From Herbaspirillum frisingense GSF30 (GTDB taxonomy: Bacteria; Pseudomonadota; Gammaproteobacteria; Burkholderiales; Burkholderiaceae_D), in contig NZ_AEEC02000005.1 of NCBI RefSeq assembly GCF_000300975.2, positions 1 through 64,000 of the forward strand: a DNA stretch of 64,000 nucleotides, written 5' to 3'. This document shows, in pieces, positions 1 through 8,746 of the stretch. The notes under the pieces are model-generated. The model was not told where the DNA came from. It ran no database searches and was given only the letters and a program-made list of their open reading frames with translations. A program made the position numbers and the translations under genes. How positions within the stretch are numbered: the stretch's first letter is position 1; every line of letters starts with the position of its first letter.

Positions 1-128
1 GCACCGAGTACCAGCAATACCCGGTCTACGTCACGGTCGACATCAACGAATACGGCCGTGACCAGGTCATCGCCGCCTGCGCCCGCAGCCAGTGCCTGCG
101 CACGCACGGCAATCCGGACTGCAAATAG
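1..128 (+). CDS. C-terminal end of an unidentified protein (cut by window start)
   Basis: An open frame enters from the left edge (first full codon at base 3) and stops at TAG 126-128, giving about 41 residues that end in RTHGNPDCK. The end is rich in polar residues with three cysteines (ACARSQCL and PDC). I do not recognise the family from so short a tail. The frame is called real because it has no stops and the next gene lies convergent 34 bp away. Confidence 0.45.
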   Translation, partial: TEYQQYPVYVTVDINEYGRDQVIAACARSQCLRTHGNPDCK

Positions 129-161
129 ACTGAGAGACTGATTGGCTGAGGACGGAGCCGT

Positions 162-1037
162 TCAGACCGCGTCCAGCGGAATCTTCAGGTAGCGCACGCC
201 GTTGTCCTCAGGCGGCGGCAACTGGCCGGCGCGCATGTTCACTTGCACCGAAGGCAGCAGCAATACCGGCATACCCAGGGTGGCATCACGGGCGCTGCGC
301 ATGGTGACGAATTCTTCTTCACTTATACCGTCGCGCACATGAATGTTGTTCTGGCGCTCCTCGGCGACGGTGGTCTCGAATTGCAGGGCACGGCCATTGG
401 GCTGGTAGTCGTGGCACAGATAGATCCGGGTGTGCGCCGGGAGACTCAAAACCTCGTGGATGGAGCGGAACAGGGTGCGCGCATTCCCGCCAGGGAAGTC
501 GCAGCGGGCGGTGCCGTAGTCGGGCATGAACAGGGTATCGCCGACGAAGGCCGCGACCTCGCCGGCTTCTTCCACGACATAGGTGATACAGGCCGGCGTA
601 TGGCCCGGTGTATGCATCACGCGGGCATGAAGCTCACCGATCTGGAACCGTTCGCCATCGGCAAACAGGTGATCGAACTGGCTGCCGTCACGGGCAAAGT
701 CACCACCCGCATTGAACAACTTGCCGAACACACCCTGCACCTGGCGAATGTGTTCGCCGATGGCGATACGCCCGCCCAGCTTGCGCTTGAGATAGGGAGC
801 CGCCGACAGGTGGTCGGCGTGGGCGTGTGTTTCCAGGATCCACTGGACTGAGGCACCCAGTTCCTGCACGCGCCGGATCAGCAGATCGGCGCTGGCCGTT
901 GCGGTGCGTCCAGACTTGGGGTCGTAATCCAGTACGCTGTCCAGCAGCGCGCATTGTCCGGTGGAGCGATCCAGCACGATATAGCTGACGGTACTGGTGG
1001 CGGGGTCGAAATGCCCTTCGATGTGCAGCTTGTTCAT
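162..1037 (-). CDS. MBL-fold metallo-hydrolase (persulfide dioxygenase/glyoxalase II-like)
   Basis: A 291-residue metallo-beta-lactamase-fold enzyme. The metal-binding signature HAHADH is clear, followed by HTPGHTP, the GDTLF segment and a late CHDYQP histidine, the order seen in the ETHE1/BlH and glyoxalase II branches. Likely role: hydrolysis of thioesters, or oxidation of glutathione persulfide in sulfide detoxification; sequence alone does not separate these. The start at 1037 is chosen because GGAAGGAATCC sits just upstream and the protein then begins MNKLHIEGHFDP. An upstream in-frame ATG exists at 1064. The gene stands alone, convergent with the frame at the window edge. Confidence 0.85.
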   Translation of the reverse strand: MNKLHIEGHFDPATSTVSYIVLDRSTGQCALLDSVLDYDPKSGRTATASADLLIRRVQELGASVQWILETHAHADHLSAAPYLKRKLGGRIAIGEHIRQVQGVFGKLFNAGGDFARDGSQFDHLFADGERFQIGELHARVMHTPGHTPACITYVVEEAGEVAAFVGDTLFMPDYGTARCDFPGGNARTLFRSIHEVLSLPAHTRIYLCHDYQPNGRALQFETTVAEERQNNIHVRDGISEEEFVTMRSARDATLGMPVLLLPSVQVNMRAGQLPPPEDNGVRYLKIPLDAV

Positions 1038-1160
1038 GTGGATTCCTTCCATGTCGGTGAGCACCCTCTATCAAGATGCATGCCAGCCAATGTTTTCCAA
1101 AGACGCCAGTTTGCCACTGTCGGCATGCTTGCGGCAGCGCGTTGCGTCAAAATGCCGGCC

Positions 1161-2138
1161 TTAACTGTCTGGCGCATCGATTGCGGGTGAAGGCAAAGGC
1201 TTGGGCGGCAGCAAGCGCTCCAGCATGTCTCGATGATAGGGGTCATGCGAATCCACGTAGCGCGAGGCCGAGCTGATGTTCTTCCAACCGACATATTCCA
1301 TCAGTGCGCGCAGCTCCCACCCATTGGCGCTGGCCCAACTGGCAAAGCCGCGGCGCAACGAATGCGCGCTGTACAGATGAACATCGGTAATGCCGGCTGC
1401 GCCCAGGATGCGCCGGAGCAGGGGAATGATGCTGGCGGCATGGATGGCGTCCTCGCTGATGCGGCCCCAGCGATCGACGCCGCGCAATACCGGACCGCTG
1501 CGCACGCCGCTCACCGCCAGCCAGTCAAGATAGGCCGCCACCGGGCAAAGCCGCGACAGCGCCGGCGTCAGATAGGTGCTGCCCTTGAGACTGCGGTCGG
1601 TCTTGGTACGCGGCAGCTGGATGCGCATGCCTTGACCGGCCACTGCCTCGATGCGCTCCACTTCCAGGCGAGCCAATTCATCACTTCGAAACCCTCTCCA
1701 AAAGCCGATCAGCAACAAGGCCTTGTCGCGCGCATGCCGTAGCAGATCGGCAGAGCGGCCTTGCTGACGCGCCAGCGCCTGTTGCTGTTCCAGCCAGCCC
1801 GCAGCCTGCTCCAGCACATCCAGTTGCAACGGGCGGGCGCGCTTTTCCTGGGCGGGGTGCACTTCCTGGATGCCGCGCAGCATCTTGCGGACCACCGGCG
1901 CCTTGGTCGGGTCTGGAAAGCCCTGATCAATGTGCCACTGACCCAGCGCGGAGACCCGCTGCTTGAGGGTGTTGTGCGCCAGCACGCCGGCATAGCGGGC
2001 CAGGTAACGCAGAATCCCGTCCGCCGTGGCCGGCAGGAAGCCACCCCATTCCTCCTCGAAGTGCTTTACGGCGGCACGGTAGCTGCGACGGGTGTTCTCG
2101 CGGGTGGCGGCTTGCAGGTAGTCGTCAATGGCAATCAT
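1161..2138 (-). CDS. Tyrosine recombinase / site-specific integrase
   Basis: A 325-residue tyrosine recombinase with an N-terminal SAM-like core-binding domain (about 5-95) and a catalytic domain (about 105-300). Catalytic residues are visible: Arg151 (GFRSDEL), the HSLRR box with His259 and Arg262, Trp285 (GWKN) and nucleophile Tyr294 (SRYVDS). It is divergent from the KfrA-like gene across a 185-bp gap holding two palindromes. It lies 6.6 kb outside the dif-integrated prophage and no att repeats flank it here, so it is more likely a resident or plasmid-derived recombinase than the phage integrase. It is not a typical XerC/XerD, whose length is nearer 300 residues. Confidence 0.88.
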   Translation of the reverse strand: MIAIDDYLQAATRENTRRSYRAAVKHFEEEWGGFLPATADGILRYLARYAGVLAHNTLKQRVSALGQWHIDQGFPDPTKAPVVRKMLRGIQEVHPAQEKRARPLQLDVLEQAAGWLEQQQALARQQGRSADLLRHARDKALLLIGFWRGFRSDELARLEVERIEAVAGQGMRIQLPRTKTDRSLKGSTYLTPALSRLCPVAAYLDWLAVSGVRSGPVLRGVDRWGRISEDAIHAASIIPLLRRILGAAGITDVHLYSAHSLRRGFASWASANGWELRALMEYVGWKNISSASRYVDSHDPYHRDMLERLLPPKPLPSPAIDAPDS

Positions 2139-2228
2139 GGCGAGTCGCGCGCATCAGGCGCAAAAGAGGAAGAGCAGGGCTGAAAAGCGGCATTTTAGCC
2201 GATGGGAACAGATAATGAGCCAATATCC

Positions 2229-2246
2229 AATCTCAATACTGAGATT
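2229..2246. promoter_or_regulatory. Perfect 7-bp dyad between recombinase and kfrA-like gene
   Basis: Arms AATCTCA and TGAGATT are separated by ATAC, 91 bp upstream of the recombinase start. It could be an operator for either divergent gene. No binding protein can be assigned from sequence. Confidence 0.4.
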
Positions 2247-2269
2247 ATATTTGGTGACATCCCTTCATT

Positions 2270-2300
2270 TGTATTACGTAATTACGTATTATGTAATACA
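2270..2300. promoter_or_regulatory. Large AT-rich palindrome, probable KfrA-type operator
   Basis: A 31-bp dyad with arms TGTATTACGTAAT and ATTATGTAATACA (12 of 13 positions paired) around TACGT. It ends 23 bp before the kfrA-like start. KfrA proteins of IncP plasmids autoregulate by binding repeats in their own promoter, so this is a good candidate operator. That assignment is inference. Confidence 0.6.
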
Positions 2301-2323
2301 TCATCAAATAACAGGATGCGATC

Positions 2324-3388
2324 ATGGCCCGGACCGGCTTGTACAAATCGGAAGTGAAGAAAGCCCGCGACAGCCTGCTGGCGCTGGGCCGGCACCCCTC
2401 CGTGGATGCGGTACGCGTGGAGTTGGGCAATACCGGGTCCAAGACCACCATCCACAAATATCTGAAGGAATTGGAAGAAGAGGAGGGCATCGCACAACAA
2501 CCCCGCAGCATCAGCGCCGCCCTGCAGGAGATGGTGGAGCGCCTGGCGTCCCAGCTCCAGGCCGAGGCCGATGAGCGCGTGATTGCCGCCCGGGAAGAGG
2601 TGAGGGCGGTCACAGCCCGGATGGAGCAGGCCCTGGCCGAGGTCAATGAGGCCAATGCGGATTTGTCGACCCGGCTGGATCTCGCCGGAAAAGCCCTGAT
2701 CGCTGCCCGTGCCGCCCACGAAAGCAGCCGGGAGGAATGCCAGCAACAGGCCGTCGCCCTGCGCGCACTGGAGGTGCGCACCACCGCCTTGCAGGAACGC
2801 CAGCAGGAAAACGAGCAGCATCGCCTCTCTCTCGAAGACAAGCACCAGCACGCCCGCGCTGCCTTGGACCACTACCGCAGCGCCGCCAAGGAACAGCGCG
2901 AGCAGGATCAGCGGCAGCATGAGCAGCAACTCCAGACGGTGCAGGCCGAACTGCGTCAATTGCGCCAGGAACTCATCGTCAAGCAGACGGAAATCACCCG
3001 CGTCAACCAGGAAGGGGTGCGCCTGGTGGCCGACCTCTCGCATGCGCGGCAAGCTCTGGTGGAGCAACAGGCACTGGCGGATCGGCGCGAGCAGCAGCTG
3101 GAATCGCTGCAGCAGGTGGCGGCCGGCAAGCAGGTGCTGGAGGCGCAACTGGCCGACAGGAATGCAGCGCTGGCAAGCCTGCAGGCCAGCCGGGCCCAGA
3201 CCGAGGAAGCCCTGGCCGGCGCCCGCAAGCAGTTACAGGAGACGGAAATAGAACTGGCCGCCGCCCGCGCTAGGCTGGAAACCCACGAAGCGCTGACGCT
3301 CGCATGGCACCAGCAGAGAAATCACGAAGGAGAGGGTGGTCAGCAGGCGCCGTCTCCGGGACCAGAAGATACCGGCTTGGAGCGGTGA
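2324..3388 (+). CDS. KfrA-like DNA-binding coiled-coil protein
   Basis: A 354-residue protein with an N-terminal KfrA-type DNA-binding domain (about 1-60; GLYKSEVKKARDSLLALGRH, then a conserved TTIHKYLKELE helix). An almost unbroken alpha-helical coiled coil rich in Ala, Glu, Gln and Arg follows to about residue 330. KfrA was described on IncP plasmids as an autoregulated, filament-forming segregation accessory protein; chromosomal homologues next to recombinases occur in proteobacteria. The divergent recombinase and the palindrome just upstream suggest an autoregulated two-gene module. Its cellular role here is unknown. Confidence 0.82.
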   Translation: MARTGLYKSEVKKARDSLLALGRHPSVDAVRVELGNTGSKTTIHKYLKELEEEEGIAQQPRSISAALQEMVERLASQLQAEADERVIAAREEVRAVTARMEQALAEVNEANADLSTRLDLAGKALIAARAAHESSREECQQQAVALRALEVRTTALQERQQENEQHRLSLEDKHQHARAALDHYRSAAKEQREQDQRQHEQQLQTVQAELRQLRQELIVKQTEITRVNQEGVRLVADLSHARQALVEQQALADRREQQLESLQQVAAGKQVLEAQLADRNAALASLQASRAQTEEALAGARKQLQETEIELAAARARLETHEALTLAWHQQRNHEGEGGQQAPSPGPEDTGLER

Positions 3389-3451
3389 CAGGCAGCGTCG
3401 AGCCGGTTGCGTCGTTAGCCGTTTCAAAGACCGCCATGCGGCGGATCAACA

Positions 3452-3477
3452 GCCCCTAACGGCCCCTAAGCCCCTAA
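3452..3477. repeat. Three copies of GCCCCTAA
   Basis: GCCCCTAA occurs at 3452, 3462 and 3470 in the short space between the convergent kfrA-like and LysR genes. Function unknown; no stem-loop forms and it is not a clear terminator. Confidence 0.4.
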
Positions 3478-4460
3478 GGCGTGATCTTCCGCTTGCGCTG
3501 GGACTGACGAACGCTTCCGCCGGGTTCATGACGGCCAGCCGGTGCGATATCGGCCAGTTCCAGTTGTGCCGCAATGAAATCCACGAAGGCCCGGATCCGG
3601 TTGGACATCTGATGACGTTGGGAGTAGACGGCATAGATATCGGCATTGGGTGACTGCCAGCCGGGCAGGACGCGAATCAGCCGCCCTTCCTCCAGGTAGC
3701 CCCGTACATCCCATTCCGCGCGCAGCAGGATTCCATGCCCTTCCAGGGCCCATTTCACCGCGATCTCGCCATCGTTGGTGGTCAGGTTGCCGCGAATCTT
3801 CACTGCCTCCGTCTTGGAAGAGGCGCCGCTTCCGGCGGTGAGCCGCCATAGCCCGTAGGCTTCGTCCCCTTGTCGGATTCCCACGCAGTTGTGCTTGGTC
3901 AGGTCGTGTGGCGTGACGGGCATGCCGCGTCGCGCCAGGTATTGGGGCGCGGCACACAGCAGCCTTGCGTTCGGCGCCAGACGCCTGGCCACGACCCGCG
4001 TATCAGGCGGCTCGCCGAAGCGGATGCAGACATCGAAGCTGTCGTCGGTCAACGGCGGGGGCATCACGGATAGCTGCAGCTGCACCGCGACCTGCGGATA
4101 CTCGGCGACGAATTTCGAGATCACCGGCGCTACATGGCTGCGTCCGAAACCCAGGGTGGCATTGACACGCAGCAAGCCCTCAGGACGCCGCTTGGAACTC
4201 CCCAGCAGTTCGGACAGTTCGTCGATTTCATCCAGGATCCGACGGGCGTGTTCCAGATAAAGCTCCCCCTCCGGGGTGAGGGTCATGCGGCGGGTGGTCC
4301 GGTTGACCAGCGGCACGCCGGCGCGGCTCTCCATCTGGCTCAGGTGCTTGCTCACTGCTGCCGTCGTCAGGCCCAGCTCACGGGCCGCCGCCGACAGGCT
4401 GCCGGCCATCGCCAGCACCGAGAAGAAGCGTAAATCCGAGGGAAGAACCACGTCTTGCAT
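3474..4460 (-). CDS. ttuA: LysR-family regulator of the tartrate (ttu) locus
   Basis: A 328-residue LysR-type regulator. The winged helix-turn-helix is at about 7-65 (SLSAAARELGLTTAAVSKHL) and the periplasmic-binding-like effector domain at about 90-300. It is divergent from ttuC with a 110-bp gap, the usual arrangement for a LysR protein that activates its neighbour. In the Agrobacterium vitis tartrate locus ttuA is likewise a LysR regulator beside ttuBCDE. The symbol is given by context; the effector is inferred to be tartrate. The last 25 residues are basic (RQSQRKRK) and lie outside the normal fold. Confidence 0.75.
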   Translation of the reverse strand: MQDVVLPSDLRFFSVLAMAGSLSAAARELGLTTAAVSKHLSQMESRAGVPLVNRTTRRMTLTPEGELYLEHARRILDEIDELSELLGSSKRRPEGLLRVNATLGFGRSHVAPVISKFVAEYPQVAVQLQLSVMPPPLTDDSFDVCIRFGEPPDTRVVARRLAPNARLLCAAPQYLARRGMPVTPHDLTKHNCVGIRQGDEAYGLWRLTAGSGASSKTEAVKIRGNLTTNDGEIAVKWALEGHGILLRAEWDVRGYLEEGRLIRVLPGWQSPNADIYAVYSQRHQMSNRIRAFVDFIAAQLELADIAPAGRHEPGGSVRQSQRKRKITP

Positions 4461-4469
4461 ACGCGATTG

Positions 4470-4479
4470 TTAAATTTAA
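4470..4479. promoter_or_regulatory. TTAAATTTAA palindrome in the ttuA-ttuC gap
   Basis: A perfect 10-bp dyad lies 10 bp upstream of the LysR start and 91 bp upstream of ttuC. LysR proteins usually bind T-N11-A dyads in such shared promoters, so this is a candidate element only. Confidence 0.35.
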
Positions 4480-4570
4480 GTTAAGGATGCTTTGAGTTTA
4501 GCACCGGTTTTTGTAGAGCGAACGCCAGTAGAGTGCCACTCACCAAAACATTTTATGAAAGGCCGGAGAC

Positions 4571-5662
4571 ATGAAGACTTATCGCATCGCAACCATTCCG
4601 GGTGACGGCATCGGCAAGGAAGTCGTACCAGCGGGTCGCCAGGTGCTGGAGGCGCTGGCCGCCACCAGCAGCACATTCAAGTTCGACTTCGAGGACTTCG
4701 ACTGGGGTGGCGACTACTACCGCAAGACCGGCGCCATGATGCCGGCCGACGGGCTGGACGCGCTGCGCGACAAGGATGCCATCCTGTTCGGCTCGGCCGG
4801 CGACCCGCACATTGCCGACCACATCACCCTGTGGGGCCTGCGCCTGAAGATCTGCCAGGGCTTCGATCAATATGCCAACGTGCGCCCGACCCGCATCCTG
4901 CCGGGTATCGATGCGCCCCTGAAGCGCTGCAAGGCAGAAGACCTGAACTGGGTCATCGTCCGCGAAAACTCCGAAGGCGAATATGCCGGCGTGGGCGGCC
5001 GTGTTCACCAGGGCCATCCGATCGAGGCCGCCACCGACGTGTCGATGATGACCCGTGCCGGTGTCGAGCGCATCATGCGTTTCGCCTTCAAGCTGGCGCA
5101 GTCGCGCCCCCGCAGGCTGCTGACCGTCATCACCAAGAGCAATGCCCAGCGCCATGCGATGGTGATGTGGGATGAAATCGCCGTGCAGATTGCCAAGGAA
5201 TTCCCGGATGTGAAGTGGGACAAGGAACTGGTCGATGCCGCCACCGCGCGCATGGTCAACCGTCCTGCCACGCTGGACACCATCGTGGCCACCAACCTGC
5301 ACGCCGACATCCTGTCCGACCTGGCCGCCGCGCTGGCCGGCAGCCTGGGCATCGCCCCCACCGGCAACATCGATCCCGAGCGCCGCTATCCCTCGATGTT
5401 CGAGCCCATCCACGGTTCGGCCTTCGACATCATGGGCCGTGGCCTGGCCAACCCGGTGGGCACCTTCTGGTCGGTGGTGATGATGCTGGAGCACCTGGGC
5501 GAGCACGAAGCGGCGGCACAGGTCATGCAGGCTGTGGAAGCCGTGACCGCCGACCCGTCGCTGCATACCGGTGACCTGGGTGGCAAGGCCACCACGGCGC
5601 AGGTCACCGCAGCCGTCTGCGCCTTCGTCAGCAAGGCGGCGCACACCCGGAAGGCGGCGTAA
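4571..5662 (+). CDS. ttuC: Tartrate dehydrogenase/decarboxylase
   Basis: A 363-residue NAD-dependent beta-decarboxylating dehydrogenase of the isocitrate/isopropylmalate family, of the usual length. Visible motifs are the N-terminal IPGDGIGKEV, the VRENSEGEY loop, the Lys/Asp substrate segment (VITKSNAQ) and NLHADILSDLAA. The combination with a LysR regulator and a ttuB transporter points to tartrate dehydrogenase, which oxidises tartrate and D-malate. A GGCCGGAGAC ribosome site precedes the ATG. A GCGGTCC/GGACCGC hairpin follows at 5674-5691. The two enzymes that normally follow in the pathway are broken. Confidence 0.85.
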   Translation: MKTYRIATIPGDGIGKEVVPAGRQVLEALAATSSTFKFDFEDFDWGGDYYRKTGAMMPADGLDALRDKDAILFGSAGDPHIADHITLWGLRLKICQGFDQYANVRPTRILPGIDAPLKRCKAEDLNWVIVRENSEGEYAGVGGRVHQGHPIEAATDVSMMTRAGVERIMRFAFKLAQSRPRRLLTVITKSNAQRHAMVMWDEIAVQIAKEFPDVKWDKELVDAATARMVNRPATLDTIVATNLHADILSDLAAALAGSLGIAPTGNIDPERRYPSMFEPIHGSAFDIMGRGLANPVGTFWSVVMMLEHLGEHEAAAQVMQAVEAVTADPSLHTGDLGGKATTAQVTAAVCAFVSKAAHTRKAA

Positions 5663-5804
5663 GCCATTCTTCAGCGGTCCCGACGGACCGCCTCTGCCGA
5701 CAAGAGCGCTCCCTCCCGGCCCCGGTTTCGGGTGCCGGTGGGGCTGCCTCGCGCTAAAAAAAATCGAAGACAGGCACATCAAGCCTGCCATTGCCGGAGA
5801 CGCA

Positions 5805-6168
5805 ATGCCCACTGTACAACCACCGTCCGAGCGGGCCCGGATCGACGCCTTGTTGAAAGGCATGTTCGATGCGGCGATTGCCATCGCCCAGCCGGCCGTC
5901 CGTATTCCCCAATTCCTGCCCGAGGCGCCGCGCGGGCGTCTGATCGTCATCGGTGCCGGCAAAGCCTCGGCCGCCATGGCACGCGCGTTCGAAGACCACT
6001 GGCCGGGCAAGCTCGAAGGCCTGGTGGTGACCCGCTACGGCTACGCGGTGCCTTGCGAGCGCATCGAGATTGTGCAGGCAGCCATCCGGTACCGGATGAA
6101 AGCGGCCGGGACGCCGCCACGCGCCTCATGGACATGGTCAGCAAGCTCAGCGAAGACGATCTGGTGCA
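5805..6168 (+). pseudogene. ttuD: ttuD remnant (glycerate 2-kinase / hydroxypyruvate reductase)
   Basis: From ATG 5805 the frame reads as the N-terminus of the TtuD/GckA glycerate-2-kinase family (RLIVIGAGKASAAMARAFE, then LVVTRYGYAVPCERIEIVQAA). At about 6082 one C is missing from what should be GCAGCCCATCCG. The continuation (HPVPDESGRDAATRLMDMVSKLSEDDLV) is found in another frame. Homology ends at about 6168, some 120 residues into a protein of about 420, where sequence resembling a different gene begins. It therefore carries a frameshift and loss of its C-terminal two thirds, including the MOFRL part. Confidence 0.8.
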
Positions 6169-6351
6169 ATGCAAAGATCGTTGCCACCCTGGGACCGTAG
6201 CCTGCACCACCTCTGCTACTCGGCGCAGCGCATGGCGCGGGAACGTCCGGGCATGCCGATTCTCGGCATGAGACCCAGCCGCCCCATCGCTGCTGCGCCT
6301 GGCACAAATCGCCTGAAGCGGGCAGGGCAGATGCGCCAGCAGGGAAGATGA
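6169..6351 (+). pseudogene. ttuE: ttuE/pyruvate kinase remnant with internal deletion
   Basis: Immediately after the ttuD fragment the sequence encodes NAKIVATLGP, the diagnostic N-terminus of pyruvate kinase. It then jumps to a segment matching the C-terminal domain of the family (TSGYSAQRMARERPGMPILGM), with a base missing in the GGC of TSGY so the frame changes again. More than 350 internal residues are absent. In other tartrate loci ttuE encodes a pyruvate kinase after ttuD, which explains the order. Both catalytic domains are gone, so no activity is expected. Confidence 0.7.
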
Positions 6352-6458
6352 GCAGAACCAGAACAGAAACTGCCCGCCGGTCGCGCTGGCGCGCCAGGCA
6401 GGCACACAACAACGTGTAACAGGAATCACCCTCGAACAACGTAAAGAAGGAGACAAGC

Positions 6459-7760
6459 ATGCAAACCGAAATCGAAAAGCGCACCTTGCGGCGCATCACC
6501 TGGCGCATCGTGCCATTCATCATGTTGCTGTACTTCATCGCCTACATCGACCGGGTCAACATCGGTTTCGCGGCGCTGACGATGAAGCAGGACCTGGGCT
6601 TCAGCGCCTCGGTCCTGGGCTTTGGCGCAGGCATCTTCTTCTGGGGCTACTTCATGTTCGAAGTCCCCTCCAACATCATCCTGCACAAGGTCGGGGCGCG
6701 CCTCTGGATTGCCCGGGTGATGGTGACCTGGGGGATGATCTCAGGTGCCATGGCCTTCGTCGATGGCGCAACGAGTTTCTATGTCATGCGCTTCCTGCTG
6801 GGTGCGGCCGAGGCCGGATTCTTCCCCGGCATCATTCTCTACCTGAGCTACTGGTTCCCGGCCCGCCATCGCGCAGGCGTTACGGCTTTCTTCATGGCAG
6901 CCGCACCGCTGTCTACGGCGATCGGCTCGCCGATCTCGGCGGCGCTGCTGGAGATGGACGGCGTCATGAATCTCCATGGCTGGCAATGGATGTTCATCCT
7001 GGAAGCCATTCCGGCGCTACTGCTCGGTGTTGTGGTCCTGGGCTTCATGACCGACAAACCGGAAAAGGCAAAGTGGCTCAAGGAAGACGAACGCGCCTGG
7101 CTCATCAAGACCATGGACGACGAGAATGCGCAGAAAGACAAGTCGGGCAAGCACGGCATCATCCGTGGCCTGGCCGATCCCCGCGTGCTGGGGCTGGCGC
7201 TGATCTACTTCGGCACCTCGGCAGGGCTGTACACGCTGGGCATCTGGGCGCCGCAGATCATCAATGGACTGGGGGTCTCCTCCATGGCGGTGGGCTTCCT
7301 CAATGCGATTCCACCTATCGTGTCAGTGGTGGCCATGGTGCTCTGGTCGCGTCATTCCGACCGGACTGGTGAACGTACCTGGCACGTCATCATCGCTTGC
7401 GTTGCCGCGGCGGTGGGGCTGGTGATCGCAGCCGGTGCCAATAGCGTGGTAGGGCTGATCGCGGCCTTGACGCTGGTGAACGTGGGCATCAGTTGCGCCA
7501 AGCCGCCGCTGTGGAGCATGCCGACCATGTTCCTCTCCGGCACGGCCGCGGCCACCGGCATTGCCACCATCAATTCCATCGGCAACCTTGGCGGCTTCGT
7601 GGCGCCCAGCGTGATCGGCTGGATCAAGGACTCGAGCGGCAGCTATGCCGGTGGCTTGTATTTCGTGGCTGGGCTGCTGGTGTTTTCGGCGGTGCTTACG
7701 CTGATCATGTCGCGCTTCCAGGCCAGGGAGCGGAATGCGCATGTCTATCAGAAAGTGTAA
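6459..7760 (+). CDS. ttuB: MFS tartrate transporter
   Basis: A 433-residue major facilitator with about twelve hydrophobic helices, of the anion:cation symporter (phthalate permease/TtuB) branch. The N-terminus RITWRIVPFIMLLYFIAYIDRVNIGFAAL is read in two conserved parts: the cytoplasmic start and the YIDRVNIGFAAL signature. It should import tartrate for TtuC. A strong AAGAAGGAGA ribosome site sits upstream. It follows the degraded ttuD/ttuE segment in the same direction and probably stays in the ttuC transcript. No close downstream partner. Confidence 0.85.
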   Translation: MQTEIEKRTLRRITWRIVPFIMLLYFIAYIDRVNIGFAALTMKQDLGFSASVLGFGAGIFFWGYFMFEVPSNIILHKVGARLWIARVMVTWGMISGAMAFVDGATSFYVMRFLLGAAEAGFFPGIILYLSYWFPARHRAGVTAFFMAAAPLSTAIGSPISAALLEMDGVMNLHGWQWMFILEAIPALLLGVVVLGFMTDKPEKAKWLKEDERAWLIKTMDDENAQKDKSGKHGIIRGLADPRVLGLALIYFGTSAGLYTLGIWAPQIINGLGVSSMAVGFLNAIPPIVSVVAMVLWSRHSDRTGERTWHVIIACVAAAVGLVIAAGANSVVGLIAALTLVNVGISCAKPPLWSMPTMFLSGTAAATGIATINSIGNLGGFVAPSVIGWIKDSSGSYAGGLYFVAGLLVFSAVLTLIMSRFQARERNAHVYQKV

Positions 7761-7875
7761 GAAGATCCAAGTTCGAGAAGAGCCAGGATAGTCGAGTTGC
7801 GCCAGCGTCGCCAGTGACCACCGGACCATCTTGGTCAATCCAGGACGGCGGGACCTGGTGCGTTTGCGCGACGCT

Positions 7876-8457
7876 CTAGCGCAATGGTTTCAATGTGTCG
7901 ATCCCGGTGCTGGCGTCCGTTTCGGGAGGGGGAGGGGGGACTTGCCGATCACGGTACGATGGAAGGTCGGGTGCGGAAGCCGGGGCCGGTCGCGACTCCA
8001 GCCGCGCAATGAGCTCCTTCATCTGCGTGATTTCGCGGATCTGTGCGTCGATGATGCCGTCGGCCAGCTTGCGCACCTGCGGATCCTTGATGTGCGCGCG
8101 TTCACTGGTCATGATGGCGATAGAATGGTGCGGAATCATGGCTTTCATGTAACTGATGTCATCCACCGTTTCCTGGCTGCGAACCAGCCAGAGTGCGCCG
8201 GCAAAAGCGATGATGCTACCGACGAAAATGGCGATATTGACGCGCCTGCTTTTGTACATCGAAGCCATGAAAGCGAGCATGATGAACGCCATGCTGGCCC
8301 CCATGAGCAGGGCCATCCACATCCGCGTCTGGCTATATTCGATATGGCTGAGCACGTAGGTGTTGAGGTACATCAGCCCGTACATCACCGCCGTAGAGCT
8401 CGCGATCATTGCCCAAAACCGGCCATATCCCATCTTCATGGAGGCGTTATCTGCCAT
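7876..8457 (-). CDS. DUF305 membrane protein
   Basis: A 193-residue protein. Three or four transmembrane helices lie at about 10-100 (WAMIASSTAVMYGLMYL, MWMALLMGASMAFIMLAFMA, NIAIFVGSIIAFAGALWLV). A short DUF305 ferritin-like segment follows, with MIPHHSIAIMTSERA and a long helix IIDAQIREITQMKELI. DUF305 proteins carry His/Met motifs and are often tied to copper or metal handling. The ATG at 8457 gives MADNASMKMG and follows an AGGAGAACGCC ribosome site, so the upstream open frame to 8559 is not used. The Pro-rich tail is low complexity. It is the last host gene before dif. Confidence 0.78.
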   Translation of the reverse strand: MADNASMKMGYGRFWAMIASSTAVMYGLMYLNTYVLSHIEYSQTRMWMALLMGASMAFIMLAFMASMYKSRRVNIAIFVGSIIAFAGALWLVRSQETVDDISYMKAMIPHHSIAIMTSERAHIKDPQVRKLADGIIDAQIREITQMKELIARLESRPAPASAPDLPSYRDRQVPPPPPETDASTGIDTLKPLR

Positions 8458-8746
8458 GGCGTTCTCCTGGTGAATGGTTGAGTTGCGTTGATTTGATCCG
8501 GACCCTTCGCATCGGTATGCAACACGAAGTACGTCAGGACGGAAGAGCCTGGGGCGCATGAGCTATTGAGCTATCTATCCCAACAAGATCGCCGCCAGAG
8601 GTATCGCCTGAGGGACAGGGGCGTTTATCGAAAGTTGCAGCGAGGGGGGAGAACGGCCGTGCCTGCGTAGGTTGGTGATGTTGGCGGGTTCGCTGAGATT
8701 GAATCGGCATTCCTGGCCGCTTCGGATGCAATCTTGCGCATATGTT
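8458..8746. other. Intergenic region left of dif
   Basis: This 289-bp stretch separates the DUF305 gene from dif. It must hold the DUF305 promoter, but I see no confident -35/-10 pair, RNA gene or repeat. I call nothing else here. Confidence 0.4.

Noticed and set aside
1161-2138. The tyrosine recombinase as integrase of the prophage
   Set aside because: It lies 6.6 kb outside the 19-bp repeats with host genes in between, and the junctions are dif halves, which XerCD can recombine without it.
4553-6010. Long minus-strand frame of 485 codons over ttuC
   Set aside because: It is the antisense of a well-conserved dehydrogenase, rich in His and Gly as typical for reverse frames of GC-rich genes, and has no recognisable domain.
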